Below are positions 7,910-14,917 of a stretch of 64,000 nt of DNA, in pieces (position 1 is the first letter of the stretch; each line of letters begins with the position of its first letter). This DNA is from Thalassobius sp049116315 (GTDB lineage Bacteria > Pseudomonadota > Alphaproteobacteria > Rhodobacterales > Rhodobacteraceae). Both the position numbers and the translations under genes were made by a program. Under the pieces are notes generated by a model. It was not told the origin of the DNA. It did not search any database and saw only the letters and a program-made list of their open reading frames with translations. The stretch is from contig JAGDZD010000015.1 in NCBI GenBank assembly GCA_049116315.1, positions 248,001 to 312,000 of the forward strand, in the 5' to 3' direction.

Positions 7910-8941
7910 TTAGCCGTAACGGTAAGGCCGGCCCGCTTTTTCCATGTCGGCGTTGTACTTCTTGATGATCTCAACAACCTTGGCTTTGGTTGGCGACTCT
8001 GCCGCGATTTCATCCCAGAACTTAACAGCGGCGTTTTCAACCTGTGCCCATTCCTGATCCGGAATAGTTGTCAGTTCCATCTTTGGACCGTTGACGCGCA
8101 GCGAGGCTTCACCACCCCAATACCACCACTGACGATAGTAGTGTGACTGGTCACAGCAGACGCGGAACAGCGTTTGCAGATCTTCGGGCAATTCGTTCCA
8201 GCGGCCTTGGTTGGCAAAGAACGAACCAGCCCAAGCACCAGAGATGTTGTTGGTCAGGAAGTAGTTGGTCACGTCGGCCCAGCCTACGGTGTAATCTTCG
8301 GTGATGCCGGACCACGCGATGCCGTCCAACTCGCCGGTTTGAACCGCAACTTCGATGTCTTCCCATGGCAGTGTCACAGGGACCACGCCGAACTGGCTGA
8401 GGAAGCGGCCAGCGGTTGGGAAGGTAAAGACGCGTTTGCCTTTCAGATCAGCAAGGCTGTGGATGGGGTCTTTGGTTGCAAAGTGACATGGATCCCAAGC
8501 ACCAGCAGAGATGTGCTTGACGCCAACTTTGGAGTATTCTTCGTCCCAGATTTCGTTCAGGCCGTACTGGTTGAACAGCACAGGAACGTCCAAAGAATAG
8601 CGTGACGCAAACGGGAAGTAGCCACCAAATACGGTGACATCTGTTGGCGAGGCCATCGAGTCATCATCTGACTGAACCGCGTCAATTGTGCCGCGCTGCA
8701 TGGCTTGGAACAATTCACCTGTTGGGACCAGTTGGTCAGCAAAGAACAGTTCGATCTGCATGCGATCGCCAGCGATCTTGTTGAACATATCGATGGCGGG
8801 CTTCACCACGTGCTCTGCCAATGCAGGACCAGCATAGGTCTGCATCCGCCATTTGATGGTGGATTGCGCCAGAGCCGGTGTGGCCAGAGCCGCTGGGGCG
8901 GCCGCAGCGGCGCCAGCAAGGAAGGTACGTCTAGTTGTCAT
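7910..8941 (-). CDS. TRAP transporter solute-binding protein (DctP family, Tat signal)
   Basis: A 343-residue periplasmic binding protein. It begins with a twin-arginine type signal (TTRRTFLAGAAAAAPAALA, cleavage near ALAQ) and continues with the DctP pattern: IKWRMQTYAGPAL, FFADQLVPTGELFQAMQRG, then LKGKRVFTFPTAGRFLSQFGVVPVTLPWEDIEVAVQTGELDG. The conserved arginine region before the PW-E-D-I-E-V helix normally pairs with a substrate carboxylate, although several DctP subfamilies bind other ligands. The ATG at 8941 has a strong AGGAGAGA site. The previous in-frame ATG at 9022 would put 27 odd residues before the Tat motif. It works with the DctM and DctQ permeases encoded just upstream in the same operon. 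Confidence 0.93.
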   Translation of the reverse strand: MTTRRTFLAGAAAAAPAALATPALAQSTIKWRMQTYAGPALAEHVVKPAIDMFNKIAGDRMQIELFFADQLVPTGELFQAMQRGTIDAVQSDDDSMASPTDVTVFGGYFPFASRYSLDVPVLFNQYGLNEIWDEEYSKVGVKHISAGAWDPCHFATKDPIHSLADLKGKRVFTFPTAGRFLSQFGVVPVTLPWEDIEVAVQTGELDGIAWSGITEDYTVGWADVTNYFLTNNISGAWAGSFFANQGRWNELPEDLQTLFRVCCDQSHYYRQWWYWGGEASLRVNGPKMELTTIPDQEWAQVENAAVKFWDEIAAESPTKAKVVEIIKKYNADMEKAGRPYRYG

Positions 8942-9018
8942 AGTCTCTCTCCTAGTTGGTTCAAGTTCGACGGGCTTTTTTGCCTTTGTTATTGGACGCT
9001 CCAATTGGTGGAGTTCTG

Positions 9019-10341
9019 TCAATTTCCGTAAACATATTCCGGTAGCCAGAGGGCGATCTGGGGGAAGGCCATGATCAGTATCAGCGCGCCCACCATCACC
9101 ATCACAAAGGGCAGGATGGATCCGTAAATGTCTTTTAGGGTGATCTCGGGTGGCGCCATTGCGCGCATCAAGAACAGATTATAGCCGAAGGGCGGCGTCA
9201 TATAGGCGATCTGCGTGGTGATCGTGTACAGCACACCATACCAAATCAGATCGAACCCAAGCACATGGACCAGCGGCACATAAAGAGGCGCCACAATAAC
9301 CAGCATGGCTGTGTCATCTAGGAAGGTGCCCATGATGATAAAGCTCAGCTGCATCATGATCAGGATCACCCATGGATCCAATCCCAAACGTTCGGTGAAC
9401 AGATCTTTGATGGCATTCACGGCACCCAGTCCGTCGAACACAGCGCCAAAGCCAAGAGCAGCCAAGATGATCCACATGAACATGCAGGAAATGGCCAGTG
9501 TCTGGCGCACTGAGGTTTCGAACACTTGGCGCGTCATCCGCCGTTTCAGAACTGCCGCCATAAAGGCGGTCATCGCGCCAATGGCCGAACTTTCAACCAG
9601 CGAGGTCCACCCGTTCACAAAAGGCACCATCATCGAGGCAAAAATCACGATCGGCAGCAGGCCTGCGCCCAGCAATCGGATCTTTTCGCGGCGGCTGACC
9701 TGACGCTCTTCGGGGGGCAGCACAGGGCCCAGTTCAGGGTTCAGTTTGCAGCGGATATAGATATAGAGGATGAACAACGTGGCCATCAAAAGGCCAGGCA
9801 CCACACCGGCCAACCACAGTTGACCCACCGGTTGGCGCGCAATCATCGCATACAGCACCAAAACCACCGACGGCGGAACAAGGATGCCAAGCGACGATCC
9901 CGCTTGAATGACTCCGGTCACCATCTTTTTGTCATAGCCACGCCGCAGCAACTCGGGCAGTGCGATGGTGGCGCCGATGGCCATACCGGCAACGGACAGA
10001 CCGTTCATCGCCGAAACCAGAACCATCAAGCCAATGGTGCCGATGGCCAAACCACCCGACACCGGCCCCATCCAGACATGGAACATCTTATAAAGATCGT
10101 CCGCAATTTTGGATTCTGACAGCACGTAGCCCATGAAAATGAACATGGGCAGAGTCAGCAGCGGGTACCATTTCATCAGCTTCATCGCCGCCGAAAACGG
10201 AATGTCGCCGCCACCGGTGCCCCATAGGAACAATGCGGCCACAGCAGCCACGCCGCCAATAGCGCCAAAAACCCGCTGGCCGGTGAACAGCATCAGCATC
10301 ATCGTGGCGAACATGAAGATGGCGATCATCTCATAGGACAT
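9019..10341 (-). CDS. dctM: TRAP transporter large permease (DctM)
   Basis: A 440-residue protein with about twelve membrane helices, including typical DctM stretches such as LPMFIFMGYVLSESKIADDLYK, GLSVAGMAIGATIALPELLRRGYDKKM and GIMLPPS-like GILVPPSVVLVLY. It forms the sodium-coupled, inner-membrane translocation subunit with DctQ. The ATG at 10341 lies behind AGGAG and 4 bp after the dctQ stop. The longer frame from 10392 overlaps dctQ and is not preferred. Order dctQ-dctM-dctP within a catabolic operon is common in Rhodobacteraceae. Confidence 0.93.
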   Translation of the reverse strand: MSYEMIAIFMFATMMLMLFTGQRVFGAIGGVAAVAALFLWGTGGGDIPFSAAMKLMKWYPLLTLPMFIFMGYVLSESKIADDLYKMFHVWMGPVSGGLAIGTIGLMVLVSAMNGLSVAGMAIGATIALPELLRRGYDKKMVTGVIQAGSSLGILVPPSVVLVLYAMIARQPVGQLWLAGVVPGLLMATLFILYIYIRCKLNPELGPVLPPEERQVSRREKIRLLGAGLLPIVIFASMMVPFVNGWTSLVESSAIGAMTAFMAAVLKRRMTRQVFETSVRQTLAISCMFMWIILAALGFGAVFDGLGAVNAIKDLFTERLGLDPWVILIMMQLSFIIMGTFLDDTAMLVIVAPLYVPLVHVLGFDLIWYGVLYTITTQIAYMTPPFGYNLFLMRAMAPPEITLKDIYGSILPFVMVMVGALILIMAFPQIALWLPEYVYGN

Positions 10342-10345
10342 GAAC

Positions 10346-10942
10346 TTAAATCTCCTGTCCGCGAATGCGGGCGATATCTTTGATGAGTTCAACCGTGGCC
10401 TGAAGCAGCATCAGCAATACTCCGGTGACCATGATCAGTTTGATGGGCCACAAATAGGGGCGCCATGCGGTGGGGCTGCGTTCGATATAACCAAAGACCT
10501 CTTGGGCTCCGGTCACGCCGCCGGTCAAAAAGCCGGTGATGATCTGGCCAAAGAACACCAGAGGTGTGCCTTGGAAATGGCCAAGGGAATAGGCCAGAGA
10601 GTTGACCGCCCCATAGAGCAACACACATAGGTAAAAGCCCAAGACCAACACGGTAAAGGCATCAACCCAGGCTTTCTGTACCGTTGACCATTCATGATAA
10701 AACAGATCCATCCGCACATTCGAGCCCATCTGGATCGAATAGGGCCCGCCTAGAATATAGTAAGACACCATCGCAAACTGCGCCATTTCCAGCGTCCAAA
10801 GTGACGGCAGAAAGAAAGTCTTTGAGATCGAAGACCACAGCAAAATGCCGACCATGACAAAGATGCCATACATCACAATCCGGCCCAGCCGATAATTGAT
10901 CGCCTCTACCCAGCGGATATATCCCCGGATCAGTCTTGGCAT
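10346..10942 (-). CDS. dctQ: TRAP transporter small permease (DctQ)
   Basis: 198 residues with four membrane segments and the DctQ-style motif RMDLFYHEWSTVQKAWVDAF, where polar residues follow the second helix. It partners DctM in the inner membrane. Its start lies inside the 3' end of the amidohydrolase gene (13 bp overlap), which implies translational coupling and makes the amidohydrolase the first gene of the transporter transcript. The ribosome site before ATG 10942 is weak, as is usual for coupled starts. Confidence 0.88.
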   Translation of the reverse strand: MPRLIRGYIRWVEAINYRLGRIVMYGIFVMVGILLWSSISKTFFLPSLWTLEMAQFAMVSYYILGGPYSIQMGSNVRMDLFYHEWSTVQKAWVDAFTVLVLGFYLCVLLYGAVNSLAYSLGHFQGTPLVFFGQIITGFLTGGVTGAQEVFGYIERSPTAWRPYLWPIKLIMVTGVLLMLLQATVELIKDIARIRGQEI

Positions 10943-11727
10943 GGTGTCTCACTTTCGTTCGCTGTCAGGTCGAACGCGGTAATGGCATCCGCAATCCAGA
11001 CGGTCATCATTTCTGCCATGACGCGCTGACTTTCTGCGTCGGTCAACAGGTCATTGCGAATTTCGACCATAACATTCAGCATTCCGCTGGGCTGTGCATG
11101 GGTTGTCAGCGTGTGCGTGACACCGTGTTGCGGGCCATAGGGCTCGTTGCGCTGCACTTTGAGATCCGTGTGAAAATCCGCAATTCGCAGCATTTCATTG
11201 GCCAGACGTGAATCGTCATCATGCAGAATGCCAATTTCCACCGGGCGGGCGTTGCCGCGATAGGTCGGGGTAAAGCTGTGAATGGTGATCATCACTTTGG
11301 GTTTGTGAAACTTGATCACTTCGGTGATGGCGTCGCGAAACGGATCGTGAAATCGACGAACGCGCTCGTCGCGCTGGGCGTCGCTGAGGGCCTGATTGCC
11401 TGGGATATCAAAGATTTCGCTTTGCGTTGGGATCGCGCTGATGGCTTCGGGGGGGCGATTGCAATCAAACAACAACCGCGACGCGCGCCCCAACACCAGT
11501 ACAGCATTCAGACCCGCAGCGATGCTTTCGGCCACAGTCTGCGCGCCGGGATCCCACGCGATATGGGCGTTCAGATCCTCTTGCCCAAGACCCAAGCCGT
11601 CAAACTCGGCGGGAATAAAATTCGAAGCATGTTCACACACAATTATCACTTGGCCTGCCTGCTCAGAGGTCAGAACCTTCACCGCTTCATTGTCGAAGAT
11701 CGGATTTGTGCTGGGCATAGACTGCAT
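10930..11727 (-). CDS. N-formylglutamate amidohydrolase-family enzyme
   Basis: A 265-residue PF05013-type hydrolase with VIIVCEHASNFIPAEF, HIAWDPGAQTVAE, SRLLFDCNRPP, MITIHSFTPTY and GPQHGVTHTL, covering the probable metal-binding Glu/His residues and the substrate-binding arginine and asparagine. The classical enzyme hydrolyses N-formyl-L-glutamate in histidine degradation. No hut genes are nearby, so here I infer that a glutamyl amide or another N-acyl glutamate is the substrate. First gene of the operon, with an AGGGACA site before ATG 11727 and a divergent RpiR regulator 120 bp upstream. Confidence 0.87.
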   Translation of the reverse strand: MQSMPSTNPIFDNEAVKVLTSEQAGQVIIVCEHASNFIPAEFDGLGLGQEDLNAHIAWDPGAQTVAESIAAGLNAVLVLGRASRLLFDCNRPPEAISAIPTQSEIFDIPGNQALSDAQRDERVRRFHDPFRDAITEVIKFHKPKVMITIHSFTPTYRGNARPVEIGILHDDDSRLANEMLRIADFHTDLKVQRNEPYGPQHGVTHTLTTHAQPSGMLNVMVEIRNDLLTDAESQRVMAEMMTVWIADAITAFDLTANESETPCQD

Positions 11728-11741
11728 TGTCCCTATAGTTT

Positions 11742-11802
11742 TGAAGACAATTCTTCAGTTCGGGTCGCGCTGTCAATGAAATTTCTGAAATTATTTCTTC
11801 AG
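11742..11802. promoter_or_regulatory. Candidate RpiR operator cluster in the divergent promoter
   Basis: Three inverted repeats lie between the amidohydrolase and the regulator: TGAAGA-CAAT-TCTTCA at 11742-11757, the palindrome GAAATTTC at 11778-11785, and GAAAT-T-ATTTC at 11787-11797. GAAAT/ATTTC half-sites are typical of MurR/RpiR targets. A TATATA stretch at about 11817-11823, before the regulator, may belong to its promoter. Assignment is by position and symmetry. Confidence 0.55.
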
Positions 11803-11847
11803 AGGGTCACGTTCTGTATATATACTGTGCAAAAAGGGGAATTCTAA

Positions 11848-12720
11848 GTGTCTGATCAGCCCGAAACCGTTGCCGATCGTCTTCAGGCGGATTTTGACAA
11901 TTTGACGCGCGCGGAACGTCAGCTCGCTGATAGCTTGTTGAAAAACTATCCGGTGTCGGGGCTTGGTTCGATCACGCAGGTGGCCAAAGCAGCGGATGTT
12001 TCAACGCCAACTGTCGCAAGAATGGTGCAAAAACTGGGGTTTACCGGGTTCCCCGATTTTCAGGCGGCGCTGCGGCGCGAATTAGAAGCCCGAATTTCAG
12101 ACCCGATCACCAAGCATGACACATGGGTCGAAAAGGCACCTGATGCGCATATTCTAAACCGTTTCACCGATGCGGTGATGGGCAATATTCGCCAGACCTT
12201 GACCCAGCTCGATCCGGATATGTTTGATCAGGCCTGCGCCATGTTGGCCAAAACCGACCATAAGGTTTTGGTGGTTGGTGGCCGAATCACACGGTCATTG
12301 GCGGATTACTTCTTTCTTCATATGCAAGTTTTGCGACCAAACGTGACGCATATTCAATCAATGTCGAATGCGTGGGTGCATTACCTGCTGGATATCGAGC
12401 CGGGGGATGTCGTGGTGATCTTCGACGTCCGTCGCTATGAGAACGCGACTCTTAAGCTTGCCGAAATGGCCCGTGAAAAGGGCGCGCGGATTGTGCTGTT
12501 CACCGATCAATGGCGCTCACCGGTACATGAATTTGCTGATTGCACCTTCTGTGGACGGATCGGAGTGCCCTCGGCTTGGGACAGTTTGGTCACGTTGAAC
12601 CTGATGCTGGAGGCCGTGATTGCAGAGGTGCAAGAGCACACATGGGACAGCACGCGTCAGCGAATGGAAGAACTGGAAGAGATGTTTGATCGCACCCGGT
12701 TCTTCCGCAAGTTTACCTGA
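11848..12720 (+). CDS. MurR/RpiR family transcriptional regulator
   Basis: 290 residues. The N-terminal HTH_6 domain (about 1-80) contains LTRAERQLADSLLKNYP and the recognition part ITQVAKAADVSTPTVARMVQKLGF. A C-terminal SIS sugar-phosphate-type sensing domain (about 130-270) has VLVVGGRITRSLADYF and DVVVIFDVRRYENATLKLAE. The start is a GTG at 11848 with AGGGGA eight bases upstream. It is transcribed away from the TRAP/ligase operon and very likely controls it from the shared 120-bp region. In this family the inducer need not be a sugar phosphate; several Rhodobacteraceae members sit beside amine or taurine genes. Confidence 0.9.
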   Translation: MSDQPETVADRLQADFDNLTRAERQLADSLLKNYPVSGLGSITQVAKAADVSTPTVARMVQKLGFTGFPDFQAALRRELEARISDPITKHDTWVEKAPDAHILNRFTDAVMGNIRQTLTQLDPDMFDQACAMLAKTDHKVLVVGGRITRSLADYFFLHMQVLRPNVTHIQSMSNAWVHYLLDIEPGDVVVIFDVRRYENATLKLAEMAREKGARIVLFTDQWRSPVHEFADCTFCGRIGVPSAWDSLVTLNLMLEAVIAEVQEHTWDSTRQRMEELEEMFDRTRFFRKFT

Positions 12721-12722
12721 CC

Positions 12723-13328
12723 TTAGGCCTGCATTGCAGCCATGCCCTTTTTGCGCGCGGTCAAAAACGCGGGTCGGTTGGTCATCGCTTTGACGTAGTC
12801 GGTGAGTTTGGGGTCCTCGACAGGGAACTTGTCGTGGATCGCCCAATTCAGGCAGCTGGTGCACAAAATATCTGCAATGGTCATCGTGTCGCCCATCAGG
12901 AAGGGGCCCTTTAGCGTTTCCACGAGGCGCGGCACGTTGCGCATGAATTCCCATTGCAGTGTGTCTTTGGCTTCGGGCACGCGGCGGGCTTCGGGGTAAA
13001 GACCTGACATGCGTTCAAAGGTCCACAACGGTGATTCAAACTCGTCCAACAGCATATGAACAACCGCATCTTGATGCGCGCGTTCAACTGTGCCGGGTTT
13101 GGCGGTCATCGCCCCGTGTTTATCCGCCAGATAAGTCATGATGGCGACGGATTGGGTCAGCGTGTGTTCGCCGTCTCGCATCGCTGGAATTTTGCCAGAT
13201 GGATTAGCAGCATAGATCTCTTTGCTGTGCGCGCCGGCGTTGGTCAAAGTATAGTCTTCACCCAGTTCTTCTAGCATCCACATAATGCGAAAGGCCCGCG
13301 AGTTTGGGCGTCCGATAACTTCGTACAT
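12723..13328 (-). CDS. Glutathione S-transferase family protein
   Basis: 201 residues. The thioredoxin-like N-terminal domain starts MYEVIGRPNSRAFRIMWML and contains the cis-proline/glutathione-binding pattern NPSGKIPAMRDGEHTLTQSVAIMTYLA. The helical C-terminal domain has GDTMTIADILCTSCLNWA. The start at 13328 (AGGGAC site) is preferred over 13397, which adds a low-complexity tail. It converges on the RpiR gene with two bases between stops. The substrate is not predictable. Confidence 0.88.
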   Translation of the reverse strand: MYEVIGRPNSRAFRIMWMLEELGEDYTLTNAGAHSKEIYAANPSGKIPAMRDGEHTLTQSVAIMTYLADKHGAMTAKPGTVERAHQDAVVHMLLDEFESPLWTFERMSGLYPEARRVPEAKDTLQWEFMRNVPRLVETLKGPFLMGDTMTIADILCTSCLNWAIHDKFPVEDPKLTDYVKAMTNRPAFLTARKKGMAAMQA

Positions 13329-13400
13329 AGGTAGTCCCTTGTGTTTTGATCCACCGCATCTGTCACTATGCGCATGCATAGGATGCTCTGGCTGCAAGCG

Positions 13401-14426
13401 TTATCGTTTCGCGAGCATCGAAAGTCGAATCAACATTCGTTCAACAAGCGCCATTGCCGGGGCGTGTTGCCCTGCCGAGCGAAGCTGCAGGTCGGTATCG
13501 TTGAGCAACGTTAATGCAGCTTCAAGCTTATGCGCACCCCAAGCCTGTGCTTGGCGGATCATACGATCGCGACGCGGGCCATAGATCGGCGGACGCATCC
13601 GCGCGACGCCATTGGCCGCGCCACCGGGATCAGAGCACGCAGCATAAAGCGTGCGAAAATGCCGTGTTGCAGAGATACATAGGCTAACAGGGTTCACCCC
13701 CTGCGCCTGTAACTTATTCAAAATGGGGCCGATTTCTGGTGTGCGCGCCTCTGCAACGATGTTCAAGATATCATCCAGCGCCGCTTCGGTTGTGGCTGGT
13801 GCGCAGGCCTTAACATCGTCCGAGCTGGCCCCGGATGGATCGTTCAGCTTATACAGCGCCAGTTTTTCCAGCGTCTGGCGGAAATCCCCCGGCGAAATCT
13901 CTCGGGACAGGTTGGTGAGATCGGTCATCGCATCATTGTCGATCTGCTGCAGGCCCGAGCGGCGCAGTTCCGCTTCGATTTCCTCGCGACTTGGCGGGTC
14001 ATCATAAAGCCCCACCGCATAGGCATTGTTGTGCCCCTCAAACAGCTTTCGCAGCTTAGAGCTGGCTTTCAACTGCCCGCCGGTGACGATGATCTGTGCA
14101 TCCCCCGGCGCCCAGTCTTGCAGAGCGTTGGTCACCGCCGGTGCGGTTGCGTCTGTCGCATCCTCGACAAAGGCCACGCGCGGACCGGGGAAAAAGCTGA
14201 TCGCTTTGACCGCATCCAACAAAATGGCGGGGTCTTTGCGTAAATCTGCCCCGGGGATCCTGGTCAGTCGCATTTCTTCTTCGCCATTGGGGCCAAGCAA
14301 GGCTTCGATCACTTCTTGGCGCTTGAGCGCAACCCGCATGGCATCGGCGCTATAGATCAGCAGGCCTGCCCGTTTCTCATCCGGGTTTGAGAAATAGCGA
14401 TTTGCGTCGCGCCCGGTTAACTTCAT
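13401..14426 (-). CDS. holA: DNA polymerase III subunit delta
   Basis: 341 residues with the delta-subunit pattern: KLTGRDANRYF, LLIYSADAMRVALKRQEVI, then the AAA+-like core and the C-terminal clamp-loader helices (INPVSLCISATRHFRTLY-like segment). It opens and loads the beta clamp within the clamp-loader complex. The ATG overlaps the lptE stop as ATGA. The leuS-lptE-holA order is conserved in alphaproteobacteria and confirms the call. Confidence 0.92.
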   Translation of the reverse strand: MKLTGRDANRYFSNPDEKRAGLLIYSADAMRVALKRQEVIEALLGPNGEEEMRLTRIPGADLRKDPAILLDAVKAISFFPGPRVAFVEDATDATAPAVTNALQDWAPGDAQIIVTGGQLKASSKLRKLFEGHNNAYAVGLYDDPPSREEIEAELRRSGLQQIDNDAMTDLTNLSREISPGDFRQTLEKLALYKLNDPSGASSDDVKACAPATTEAALDDILNIVAEARTPEIGPILNKLQAQGVNPVSLCISATRHFRTLYAACSDPGGAANGVARMRPPIYGPRRDRMIRQAQAWGAHKLEAALTLLNDTDLQLRSAGQHAPAMALVERMLIRLSMLAKR

Positions 14427-14917
14427 CGCGGTAGATCTGCGGCCGCGGCGATCAACTTGGTGACAACCAAATTGGCCAAAATCTGGCTAAGGCGTTCATG
14501 GGCCTGACGTTCAGCAGAAAGGGTGGCCACTGTTGTGCCCGAAGCTGAGTAGCCAGTGAATTGGTTGACCTTGCCTTGGGTCAACGTTTGTCCCGTGTCA
14601 CTGTCGCGCAGCGCGTAATCCGCCTCACCCACCAGATTAAACCGTGTTGTGATGTTGCTCGAAGTGATCGCCATACGTTCTTCGCTGACGCTGAGCGTAT
14701 AGTCCAACGTATACCGCGGGCTGTTTGTCCGGCCCAGTCGTGATTCGATTTGATGCACAAAGTGCTGATCGTTGCGGGTTTCAGGCGCAGTGGCTTGGAC
14801 AGAGCCCATCAAGCCTGCGGCCGTGCCATCAGGTGCAAACGCAGGGGTGAAACCACAGCCCGACAGGGCTGCGGCACTGAGCATCGCTAAAAACGTTCGA
14901 CGTTTAGACAACCACAT
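14423..14917 (-). CDS. lptE: LPS-assembly lipoprotein LptE
   Basis: 164 residues with a lipoprotein signal: basic start, hydrophobic stretch, and lipobox L-S-G-C with the lipidated cysteine at residue 21 (CGFTPAF). The remainder is a mixed alpha/beta LptE domain ending in QILANLVVTKL. LptE plugs the LptD barrel and guides lipopolysaccharide to the outer leaflet. It overlaps leuS by 14 bases upstream and holA by 4 downstream, so the three are one transcript. Confidence 0.9.
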   Translation of the reverse strand: MWLSKRRTFLAMLSAAALSGCGFTPAFAPDGTAAGLMGSVQATAPETRNDQHFVHQIESRLGRTNSPRYTLDYTLSVSEERMAITSSNITTRFNLVGEADYALRDSDTGQTLTQGKVNQFTGYSASGTTVATLSAERQAHERLSQILANLVVTKLIAAAADLPR

